Shown here one piece after another: positions 24,431-35,300 of a stretch of DNA of 64,000 bases. This DNA is from Vitellaria paradoxa (taxonomy: Eukaryota > Streptophyta > Magnoliopsida > Ericales > Sapotaceae): assembly GCA_019916065.1 (NCBI GenBank), contig CM034237.1:58166590-58230589 (forward strand), in the 5' to 3' direction. Position 1 is the stretch's first letter. Every line of letters starts with the position of its first letter. The notes beneath the pieces were generated by a model. The model did no database searches. It was not told the origin of the DNA and saw nothing but the letters and a program-made list of their open reading frames with translations. Both the position numbers and the translations under genes were made by a program.

Positions 24431-25135
24431 GCAGATTGTCTCCCTGATGAGATTCTTCACGAAGCTTTGTACGTACCAGCAAAGGCGGAAGACAAGGTGG
24501 ATGCCCGAGTCTTTTTAGTCTCTACTGAATGAAAAGGCGCCCTCATTGTCCTAAATCTTAGCCCTCGGCGTTGTCCCAGGCAGTGAGAGAGAGAGAGAGA
24601 GAGAAAGAGAGTCCAGTGGAGAAATTTCCGTGCTTACGCTTCTTTTCCTTATTTTTGTGTAAAATAATTTTACAACTTATTTTATTTTCAATAACATCTT
24701 ACATTAAACGTGTTTTTAAGATTAGACTACAAAATCAAAATTACATTAAGATTTCTAAATTTTATTAAAAAATATTAAAAATTTCTAAAAATTTTTAATT
24801 TTTATTAAAATGCATAAATTATTAGATTGTAACATTTATTAATTTTTATTAATTTTTTGTCCCTCACTGTACACTCTAATCCAAGAGATAAAAAATACAT
24901 TCAGGAGACTGAATTTGTACGAAAATTCTGGTACCTGAATCTGCAAGCAAGAATTACCCCCTTTATTAAAAGCAAAAGAAAAAGTAATCTCGTTGTAATA
25001 AAGGTGTGTTTAGAGAGAGGCTATAGAGTGATTGCAGAGCGATGCCACTCCAAAGCCTCTCTCTTATTAATGTTTTATGTATCTGTTAACAAGTCTCTCA
25101 GAATAATCATTAAATACTAATAAACGTATATCCTG
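24431..25135 (+). repeat. Tandemly duplicated segment, copy 1
   Basis: It begins GCAGATTGTCTCCCTGATGA. The same order of landmarks (GATGAG, TTCACGAAG, AAAGGCGGAAGACAAGG, CCCTCATTGTCCTA, AACATCTTACATT, GGAGACTGAATTTGT, CCTCTCTC, GTTAACAAGT) returns in the next unit starting at 25136. The first ~100 bp read ADCLPDEILHEALYVPAKAEDK in the plus strand, loosely like an F-box start, but the frame closes soon; I treat it as a possible gene scrap. A GA microsatellite lies at 24583-24610. Confidence 0.65.
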
Positions 25136-26189
25136 GCAGACTGTCTTCCCGATGAGAGTCTTCACGAAGATTTGCAACAGCAAAGGCGGAAGACAAGGTG
25201 CGTGGAGGGAGGGCGAGTCTTTAGGTTGAGTTTTGGGGGAAAAAAATAACTTTTTTGGTAATTAGATATTAGTTAGTTATTACATAAAAAAGTAGTTTTT
25301 TTTCTTTCACGAATTAATTTTTTTTATTAATCTAATAATTCTAACGTTTAATATTTAAAAAATTTTTAAATGTAAGAAGCGAATTTCATCGTTTAAAAAA
25401 AAGATAAAAATGTAGTAACAGTCAACTTATTTTCTCAAACGAACCCTTAGCGTTTACTGATTGAAAAGACACCCTCATTGTCCTAGATTTTAGCAACTGG
25501 TGTTGGTCCCAGCCAATAAGAGGGAAGGTGATGGAGGTTCAGTTTTTTGAGTTTTAAATATTTTTAAAAAAAATTTAAAAATTTGTAATTTTTTCAATTA
25601 AATTTTATCAATATTATTCGTACATCACTTCAATATTAATTTTTTTTATTTTTTTAAACTTTTCAAAACCTTTGCTTCCTTATTTAATTACTGATTTACT
25701 CTTAAAAAAAAAAAAGTAAAAAGTTAAGGCTTATTTATTTTAGTGTAAAATAATTTCCAAAAAAATATTTATTCATATTTAAAAATATTTGTCAAAAATA
25801 TGGAAATAATATTTTCTTTTTAATAACATCTTACATTGAAAGTGTTTTTAAATTTCACTACAAAATCAAAATTACATTAAGACTTCATTTGGAATTTTAA
25901 AATTTATCAAAAAATATTAAAAATTTTTTAAATTTTTTTAATTTTTATTACACTACACAAATTATTAAATTAAAATATTTGCCAATATTTATTAATTTTT
26001 TGTCGCTTCAATTACACACTAATCCAACAGATAAAAAATAAATTTAGGAGACTGAATTTGTGCGAAAACTTCGGCACCCGTATTGTCCCCCCCCTGTCAA
26101 AAGCAAAAGAAAAAGCGACCTCAAGGGAAAGATGCTAAAGCTTAACTGACAAGATGACTCAAAGAAGCATTGGAACTAAACATGATAAA

Positions 26190-26302
26190 AGTTGAGCGTG
26201 ACCCATAACTAAGTGGTTAAGAGATTTTCCTGCTCGTTCATGACTCGAATTCGAGTCTTTCTTCTTTCCTTAAAAAAAAAAAAATTACTTTCAAAAAAAA
26301 AA
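26190..26302 (+). mobile_element. tRNA-derived SINE with 16-bp target-site duplication
   Basis: The body carries ATAACTAAGTGGTTAAGAG (A-box-like) and CTCGAATTCGAGTC (B-box-like) and ends in A-runs. AACTAAACATGATAAA flanks it exactly (26174-26189 and 26303-26318). About 110 bp long. Confidence 0.85.
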
Positions 26303-26794
26303 AACTAAACATGATAAAGCTAACACTACTACAATAATTGATAAAGATCACACTAAGAAATTCAAAAAGATCACGGTTTTAGAAAAAGCGTGATAAAGAT
26401 TTGTGAGTTAAACTTTTTATCTCAGTCTAATTAAAAAATTGAGATAAAAAGTTACTTTTAATACTTTTTATCTCATTTTTGTTAAAACCGTGATTGTATT
26501 TAAAACGAGATAAAAGATCAGTGGAAACCATCTCAACAAAAAACTGAGATAAAAAATTAGTGAAAACTATCTCTAGAAAAAATTGAGATAAAAGATCAGT
26601 GAAAACATCTCTAAAAAAAACTGAGATCAAAAAGTGAGTAAAATTATATCTTAAAAAAAACGAGATAATTAAAAGAATGAGAGATAATATTGTTATTTTT
26701 TTCTTTATATCTCTCTGAAATAATTTTGTTTATTATCTTATATGATTTAAATTAGATTTTGTAAACTTTATTGTAACATTTATTTATTAATTTT

Positions 26795-27275
26795 AATTAA
26801 TTGAATATGATATAAAAACTATAACATAGATCAATAAACAAAAAAATTTTAAATTAATGTTAAAACTAAATTTACCAAATTAAATTTAAATAACGCTAAA
26901 TATATGATTATTATTTTTTTCAGTAAATATGTGGAAGTAGTTTTCATAATTTGTATAACTTATAACGAGGTGAATATTAAATATTTAATATCTAATAAAT
27001 ATTTCATGTATCTTTAATATTATTTATATTTATTAATTTTAATTAATTGAATATGATATAAAAACAATAATCATAGATCAATAAACAAAAAAATTTAAAA
27101 TTAATGTTAAAACTAAATTTATCAAATCAAATTTAAATAACGCTAAATATATAATTATTATCTTTTTAGTAAATATATGGAAGTAGTTTTCATGATTTGT
27201 ATAACTTATAACGAGTTGAATATTAAATATTTAGTATCTAATAAATATTTAGTGTATCTTTAATATTATTTATAT
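26795..27275. repeat. 246-bp tandem duplication inside the small CACTA element
   Basis: AATTAATTGAATATGATATA starts at 26795 and at 27041; the two copies match closely through GAAGTAGTTTTCAT and TCTTTAATATTATTTATATT. Confidence 0.85.
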
Positions 27276-27897
27276 TAAAAGTGACATTATTTTATATTTT
27301 GTTGGAAGTGATAAAAATTTACAAATAAAAATAATAAAAATTTTCATTTTTTGCTTTTTTAGAACTAATTTTTGAATGTAATCATTGAAAATATTTTTTG
27401 TATTACAAATCAATTTTTAAAATAATTTTCAAAAATTTTGTTTTGAACAACAATTTTCTAGAACTAAAACTAAACGTGATCTAATTACTTTTAAAAATAT
27501 AATACAAAATGAAGAAAAATATATTATAAATAGTGAGTTATGATTAAACATATGCTATACACAAAGAGTAAAGGAAAATAAGAAAAAGATTTGAGATTAT
27601 TTTTAATTAAATATAATAGATATTTATAAATTATTTATTAAGTATTCACATTATTCTATATATTACTTACAATTTCAAGTTGTTGCAAAAAGTTAAAATA
27701 ATTAAATAAAAGTAAATTTTTTATTATTTTTTTAGGTCAATTGATCAGGAAAAATGTAACTTTTAACTACTAATTGGTTGACAAAAGTTATAATAAATTA
27801 TTGTAAAAACTTAAAATAATATAATTTTATTACTTTTAGTAACCCCTAAGATGATAAAAATTTGTTTATATATATTAATATGCAAAATGTATATATA

Positions 27898-27978
27898 AAT
27901 GATAGGTTGGACTAGCGGTCAACTACACTAACTTCCAAATAAATGGCAGGGGTTCGATTCTCAGCAGCAACAAAAAAA
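27898..27978 (+). repeat. tRNA-like (SINE-type) scrap inside the small CACTA element
   Basis: GGTTGGACTAGCGGTCAAC followed by GGGGTTCGATTCTCAGC resembles A and B boxes of a tRNA-derived element. It does not fold as a normal tRNA, so I do not call a tRNA gene. Confidence 0.45.
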
Positions 27979-28490
27979 TGAAATATATAAGGTTGCTATA
28001 ATGATAAGGTGGCAAACGGTGCTATGATGGCGTGATAGTAGGTTGCCATGTGGATTTTTATTATTTTTAAAATTAATCCATTTTTTCAGCGTGATTATTT
28101 GTTTATATTTGATCACGATTTTTCAAAAAAAGTGAGATCAAAATACATAAAAGATCACACGAGATTTCTTTTCATCTCAGTTTTTACCATAAAGATCACG
28201 CTTTTAGTGTGTGATTGTTGTAAGTTTTCGATCACGGTTGTAAACTGTGATAAAAAAGAGGTGACTTACTATATCACTTGGATCAATCACGCTTTTGTGA
28301 CTGAGATAAAAACTGAAACATCACGCTTAAAAGTTGTGATGTTTATGCATTTTTGTAGTAGTGTAAAGAGAGAAGAAACAATTATCCAATGATGGTAGAG
28401 GGATGCGACTCCATGGCCTCTCTCACATTAGTATTTTATACATTTGTTAACAAGTGCCTCCGAATATTTATTAATAAAAATATCTCCTAT

Positions 28491-29635
28491 AATAATATTT
28501 TATATTTTTTATGCATCAAAGTACAAGATATTGTTAGTATTTATTGGTTCTTAATAAGTTTTCTTTTAATAAGTTGAAATTTGAATTTGAAGAGGAAAAA
28601 TAAAAAAAAAAAAGAAAAAACTTTTATTTTTTGAAATTTAGGTTTAATTATTATACACGTCTAAGGCAAACTTATTTAATTTTTTAAAATAAATTATATT
28701 TTTAAATAAAAATAATGTAAAAAATTATAAAATTTAATAGTTTAGTAATAAAATAAATATTTTCTTATAAATTTTGATATAAAAACTTAATTTTTTTATT
28801 AAATATATAAATAAAATAATATATAAATACATAATAAATATATATATATATATATATTTTAAATTTGAAATAGACTAGTGGCTTAATCCCAAACTTTACC
28901 TCAACTGAATAACCAACGGGTCTAAAACATCTCTCAAACTCATCTCCCCCCCCGGGGGGGGGGCCACAAAAAAATGGAGTTCGGACAGTTCCTGAGTAAA
29001 ATAATCGCCCTAAGTGCAAGGTGGATGGAATAACTCTTTTAGGATGATGAGATGTCAATTTAATCTTGAAAAGAAGATTTCACGGCATTTAAAGTTATAA
29101 AAATTAAGGTAAAATATGATTTGAGTTACTTTTTAATATCTGGAGTACAAATTAGGAAGTACAAAATTTGGAAAAGAATAGTTCCGTTTGAACGATTTTT
29201 TGTCTGTTTAAATTTTGGTATAAATTTTTTGACTTTTCTTGCTATAACTTTTTGAAATTTATAAAAATATTATTAAGATTTGTAGAGAAGTTATCAAAAT
29301 TTATAAAAATTTTATCAGAATTTATAAAAATTTGTTGAGATTTAAAAATATATATAAATTTATATTTACTAGAGACTTATGTAATTTGAGGGAAAAAAAA
29401 TTTGTTATAAAATTATAGAATTTTTAAAATTTTTTTAGTCATTTTCGTGCTGCAAAAGGGCCCGCTAAATTAACATTTAGAAATAGTCAGAAAGAAGACT
29501 GCACCCAGATCTCACACATCTAGCTAAATAATTTACGTAAGCTGCCTGCTGATGCAAGGCCAATATCCAACCATACCCAATTTGAGAGCAACCCCAACAA
29601 ACCAAATCAGTTAATTTCATTTTTATCACCTGGAA
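28491..29635. other. AT-rich 5' flank of the NB-ARC gene
   Basis: No gene seen. It contains a (TA)n run at ~28838-28857, a C8-G10 run at 28946-28963 within a less AT-rich patch (28870-29060), and repeated AAAATTTATAAAAATTT words (29230-29340). Confidence 0.5.
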
Positions 29636-32566
29636 ATGGCTGATGACATTGAAACGTACCTGGTAAAGAGGCTGAAGGAAATAGTAGCAAAGTAAAAAGC
29701 TGATCCTAGTAGTCATCTGGAAGCCAAATTCTTCAGCCTGTCTTCCAAGTTCGAAGAACTGAAGGAGACACTCACCAGCGGACTTGACAAGGGGAAAAAA
29801 CCAAACAGAGAAACGCTCCATGAACTCAATAATCGCCTTGTTAAGTGGGCGCGGCTCTCCAAGGAGAATCAGCAATATTTCTCTCTTGACAGGCTGTTTT
29901 TCATTTGGAAATTAGGAGGGTACTTCAAACAGATCAAAGGAAAGCTGTTTTCTGATCCTGAGGACAAAGCAGCAGCACCGGGGACGGAGGAGACACTACG
30001 GGAAAAATGGGTTTCTGCGCGAGGGGACTCGGGTGACCGCCTGGGGCGGTCGTAAAAGCTGCTGGTAGCGACCACAAATGGCGGCCGGAATGGTGGTCGC
30101 TGATGGCCTTTTACCCATTTCAGCCGCGCGCTGCTCTGTCTGTAATTTCTGTCTATAATTTCTCTCTCCCGCGCACTGCTATCTCGCGCCTGTTCTCCGC
30201 CGTCTGTCGCCTCGCCGTTTCGCCGCCGGTGCATTCAACCGTCGCCTCGTCGCCAACGTGGTAAGTCTCTTTCTCTCTCCGTCGGGCCCCCTCTCTCTTT
30301 CGTCCTGCCCCGGCCGTCTCTCTCTCTCACTCACTCCACCGGGTTCGCCGATGGCTTCCACCAGTCTCCGGTTCTCTCTCTCTCTTTCTTTTTCTCTTTC
30401 TCCCTCGGTCCCCCTCTCTCTCTCTTTCTCTTTCTCCCTCGGTCCCACCCTCCTCTCTGTCATAGGACTGTGAAGTCCCATTTATGTAAGCTGCGGGTAT
30501 GGCTTGATGCACATCTATATCTCCTGATTATTTATGTTCACATACTTGGTGTGCATTTGCTCAAGATTGCTTTGATAGATTCCATGTTTTAGTTGAGATT
30601 AATTTAAATGATCCATGAAAGACCATGCTGACATTTTTTTTAAAGTATTAGATATTTCTAGTACTAATGCAATTGTGGAGATTTGTTGAGACCCTAAAAA
30701 TCCATATGGTTGTTTCCTAAGATCATTCTTTTTCTGTTGGTATGAGGGAAAACCTCTTTGAGGAGAATGATTAGATTTGTTCTCTGTTGTGTAGTTCATT
30801 CATTGGCTTATTTCATCCATTATTGGCACAATTCTTTTACTTGAAAATATTTGTGTAGTAAACATTTTTATAAATATGTTAGGTGTTTTTGGCTCTTTCT
30901 TCTATATACAAGTGATACCCTTTGGTGCTTTCATTTATGTACTCATAAAAAAACAAATTAATAGATATGGCACGGACAATTTATCATAATTTACATGTCC
31001 TATAGATTAAATTTCTAAAAATACAGGAATTACCTACGATGGAAATGTAGTATCCTTTCAACAAGTGCAAAAATTTCTTTGAGGTATATAATTAAAATTA
31101 GTTAGTTGCACACCTCCCTTTGACCCCCACCAAGAAGGGGAAACAAACTAAAACCGCTATGGGCAAACAACCCATTGTGAAATGGGATTTCCTTTTTAAG
31201 ATGGGAATTTATTTATTATGCAAGGGCTTAGCCTCTTGTTATAGGGTTTTCCAAATACACAACTGATCATTAATCTATATTATCTGTGATTTGAGGTCTT
31301 GCCATGCTGGTTGAACTGATTAACTAGCAATAAGTTACAACAATGATGGAGCATTTTAAATTTTGTCAAAAACTAAATTAGGCTTGCAATTACTTTTTTT
31401 TTTTTTTTAATCTGAGCACATTTCTGATCATTCTCTTTCTCAAAATTGCAAAATATTTTTGGCATAGAAACATTGAATTAGAAAGAACAATATGATTAAA
31501 ATATATATATAGGAAATGTTTATTTTTATTGCAATTTATTTTGTGGTGTTTTGATTGCTAATTTTTTATTAATGCCTAATTTGTAATGCATATAATTATA
31601 ATATAATCATATTTTTAATAATCAATGCTATCTTACTCTGATTCTCTAAAGCAGTTAGATTGTATTTGGATAAAAAATTTGTTAAGGAAAAAAAAGAAAA
31701 ATGGATAAGAATTTAAATTTCATGAATATTCTTTTATTCAAATTGTAGTTAATATGGAACAGCGAGACTATTTACCAGGCATGATGAATTATGTGAGGTT
31801 ATTTACCAGGGATGATTCATTTTTGTCGCAGAATGGACAAATAATACAATGTGTATTAAGTCCCATGTTTAGATCTGTATATAAAAGACTGGATTTGACT
31901 AATGTTTTAAATAAGCAAGAATTTTGTTCGATGGTCTGCCATCTTAGACTAGTGATTGCACAATACTAACATTGCAATGATCGCTAATGACTGTTGAAAT
32001 ATGCTAGTTTACTTCTTGAATTTTTCATGTTTACTTTTACTTCTTGTAAGATGGTTGTTTCTTATTCAGGCATGATGAATTATGTGAGGTTGGTAATGAA
32101 TGGGCGCCTTTGCGCAATAATTTCTAGTTTATCCTAGTGTGCTTTTTTGCCATGAGTGAATAAGTTCAATAGAATTTCAGCCAATTTTGGGTTCTAAGAT
32201 GGATCAATATTTAAGTTAAACCTACACAATATCGTAGGCTCAGTTGTGGCCTTTTTGTATTTTGGCAGCATCCTCTTGATGCCTATCTAAAGTAGTAGTT
32301 ATCAATTTTGGCAGCATCCTCTTGATGCCTATCTAAAGTAGTAGTTATCAGAATTAAAAATGGGGGTTAATCCTAAAAATTATTGTGTGCTTTCTTATTT
32401 TCACAAAATCAATCTCTCTTTCGTCCTCTCTCTCTTTTTCTCACACACGCGCACGCAGACACACATGCGTGCGTGCACATGCACTTTGCAAATTTAGTAA
32501 CTTGACTCTACTTTTGTATCCTCAAGGGATTTTATTGCCTTACCTGGATAACATATTTTGTTTCAG

Positions 32567-33433
32567 ATTGCGGGAGCTCTTGTGGATGAAAGCCAAGTAA
32601 GGTGCATAGTTGGTGAGATAAAACAAGTGATAACGGCTAGCTCAAGTAGAAAAAGAGAGAAAGCAGAAAGCCAAAGCAGTGGACTTTGATGTAGAAGAAG
32701 AGGAGCTGCTAAAGGAGGAAAATGAACAAGAAGAAGAACTTTTTGATCAAGTATGTTTTTGGAACATATCTAACAGGGAGAGGGCTCTATACAATTTGAT
32801 TTTATTATGTAAATAACATATAAATGTTTTTCTGCTTTGACATCATTTTTCATTATATGATCCAGGTTGGTGATTGCTTGGGCACTTTGATCAAAACCTT
32901 CAAGGCCTTTTTCTTGCCTTTCTTTGATGAGCTATCATCATATTTAACTCCTATGTGGGTAAGTCCTTTCAATGGAATATCTATACTAATTCTATCACCT
33001 CATGTGGGGTATTCTTGCAAAAATTAATAGTCAAATATATATTTTTTAAGGCAATGAATTCGTATTAAATCCATTTTTGTCCTGCATTTGGGGTGCGAAG
33101 AACCTTTAGTTTTTTTTTGCAAAGACAAATTGGTATAAAGTTGATGAATTAATCAGTTCTCGGTAATATCATGGCATGTGACAATGCTGTGTCAACTCTC
33201 GATAAAATATGCCAATTTCATCGTGACTGTATAGATGCAACTCAGGTACCTAAAGCTTTGATTTCATCGTGACAGTATGAACCTTTAGTTTCTTTCCTTT
33301 GCATTAAATTTATTTATGCCTTGGTCTACTTTGTGCTTGTGTTAAAAATTCAATTGTCTTGTACAGGTCGGATAGAGAACTTTTAGGGCCCAACAATCAA
33401 TATCTTCCCAAAATAGCTACTGTTTTTGCAGAG
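32567..33433 (+). pseudogene. Captured importin-5 (importin beta-3) exon fragments inside the CACTA element
   Basis: Four exon-like pieces in the normal order. 32567-32750: ALVDESQVRCIVGEIKQVIT, then ASSSRKREKAE, and after a 1-base loss KEENEQEEELFDQ. 32866-32958: GTLIKTFKAFFLPFFDELSS, then YLTPMW. About 33165-33245: DNAVSTLDKICQFHRDCIDA. 33367-33433: SDRELLGPNNQYLPKI. Splice-like borders survive (TTTCAG| at 32566, |GTATG at 32751, TCCAG| at 32865, |GTAAG at 32959, TACAG| at 33366, |GTATAA at 33434). The family is a HEAT-repeat nuclear import receptor. Here it is a fragment with a frameshift in the first piece and exons missing between pieces 2-3 and 3-4, so no functional protein is expected. 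Confidence 0.85.
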
Positions 33434-33628
33434 GTATAATCTTTTGTCAATGCATCTTTCTGAATTGCAAGTTATCAATTGTTATGTTCATATACTTGGT
33501 AATTACAAAATAACTATTTGGGTCATATGTTGATCTTTTTGGTAAGTAAAACAAAACCTAGCTGATTGTGATTGTTGTTCCAGAGCATCATTTTTTTGGT
33601 GGGTTTCTGTAACACCATTTATTGGGCA

Positions 33629-33661
<33 letters not shown>

Positions 33662-34865
33662 AGGTTTGGGTTATCATAAAACAAGAATATAGATGGAACT
33701 TTTTGCCTTTTCTCTATTTTAAGATTTATCACATAGTAAATTTGTTTTATGTACTCTAGAGTATCACGTGAGTATCCAAGTGTGGGACTTCCCTAAATTT
33801 GAATGTTAGCCTTGTTAGGATAGTATGATACGTCTCCAAAAGTTAGATATGGATAGAGGGCACATATTGAATGTTTAAATAATGAGAATACAGATGGAAC
33901 TATTTACATTTTCTCAACTTTAAGATTTATTACATAGTTACTTCGTAATATGTACGCTAGTATGAGTATTTTGTGTGTATCCAAGTGTGAGATGTCTCTA
34001 AATTTTAATGTTGGCTCCAAAAGTTAGATATGGATACTAAGATAAGACATGGTCACTGTTTAGGAGAATACTTAATGAAATTTAGAGAAAATTATATTTT
34101 TTTTGTCTTCTATCCATATAAAAGGTTAGAAAAGTTTCTTTGTCGTCAAGTGTGAGGTGCTACTTCTTCAAACATTCATTAAAGAGTAAAGGATCTAAGT
34201 TATCTAATTTGTATATGGGAGTTCTCATGCCCTTAACATTCTTTTGTATCACGTTAAATTTTCTGTGCTACAGCATAATCATATTTTCTCTCCACACTTT
34301 GACTTTAAAGTGTTAATTGTTGAAGATTCTAAAAAACTTCACTGCCGGCTGTGCATTTGAATAGAACATGTGTTGTGGACATATCTTAGATGATACAAAA
34401 TGTTTTTTAATTTAAAATTTTTGAACTATATCCCTCTTAATAATTAAAAATTTTTGAACTATATCCCTCTTAATATTAATTTTACGAAATTTTTTTTATA
34501 TTTATAATTTTGCTGACTAATAAATTTTTTTTTTTGTTTTAGGTAGATTGACTGGTACTGCAGTGGACATCTGGTTTTGTTTTTGTTTTTTTTTTTTTTA
34601 AATTGTATAAGAATTTTTCTTTTCTTTTTGTAATTCAAAGACATTGCACATTTATTTATATGAATGAAAAGTCTTTTATTAGCTTATTTTCTTATTGTGT
34701 GTATGTAAATAGTTTACTTTAATTTTAGTATTTAGTTTATTTTCTTACTGTGTGTATGTAAATGATTTACTTTAATTTTAGTATTTAGTTTTATAAAACT
34801 TTATAAAACAGGTATAGATACAAGAATCAAATGGCAAAAATTAAATAGAAAAAAAATAATGAGTA

Positions 34866-35300
34866 TTAGTGACCGCCTAGGCGGTCGCTAAAAGCCCTAA
34901 AACCACCTATAAGCTGTGAGTAAAAAGTACTTTTAGCGACTGCCATGGCGGTCGCTAAAAGTAGAAAGGGCGGTCGCTAAAAATAGTTTTAGTGACTGCC
35001 ATGACAGTCGTTAAAAGTCCAACAGGCGGTCGCTAAAAAGAGCTTTAGCGACTGTCATGGCGGTCGCTAAAACTCATTAGGCGGTCGCTAATAATCTCCC
35101 AAACGGTTCTCAAAAGACGGTCGCTAAAGCGGTCGCTAATATTTAGTGACCGCCACTTGGCGGTCGCTAATATTTAGCGACCGCCACTTTAGCGACGAAG
35201 TTTCGGCGGCCGTCCAATGGCAGTCGCTAAGCGGTCGCTAAAGAGTATTAGCGACCGCTTATTTAGTTTTAGCGACTGTCAGTGGCGGTCGCTAATATTG
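34866..35300. repeat. Subterminal repeat array of the large CACTA element (GCGGTCGCTAAAA type)
   Basis: At least ten copies of GGTCGCTA, mostly as GGCGGTCGCTAA, face copies of TTAGCGACYG on the other strand, so the array is full of short inverted pairs. Such arrays are where CACTA transposases bind in known systems (En/Spm). Confidence 0.85.

Larger units (their letters stand above)
26324..28363. mobile_element. Non-autonomous CACTA element with 3-bp target-site duplication
   Basis: The left end is CACTACTACAATAATTG. The right end, reverse-complemented, is CACTACTACAAAAATGC. TAA flanks both sides (26321-26323 and 28364-28366). Subterminal regions repeat GAGATAAAA/ATCACG-type words on both sides (26340-26660 and 28085-28335). 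At 2040 bp with no transposase frame it is non-autonomous. It carries a 246-bp internal tandem duplication and a tRNA-like scrap. Confidence 0.9.
25136..28490 (+). repeat. Tandemly duplicated segment, copy 2, interrupted by a SINE and a CACTA element
   Basis: Landmarks of copy 1 recur at 25136-26160, stop at the SINE and CACTA insertions, and resume after 28366 (GGATGCGACTCCATGGCCTC, then GTTAACAAGTGCCTC at ~28447). The duplication therefore predates both insertions. Confidence 0.65.

Noticed and set aside
24857..25120. 87-codon plus-strand frame
   Set aside because: The duplicated counterpart around 26000-28480 does not keep the frame; no family match.
27898..27978. tRNA gene
   Set aside because: Box-like words are present but the arms of a cloverleaf do not pair; better explained as a SINE-type scrap.
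30179..30512. Overlapping frames on both strands rich in Ser/Leu or Arg/Glu
   Set aside because: They translate a CT/GA-rich low-complexity stretch inside the CACTA element.
31754..31969. 71-codon frame inside the large CACTA element
   Set aside because: No similarity recognised and no splice partners; could be cargo but cannot be supported.
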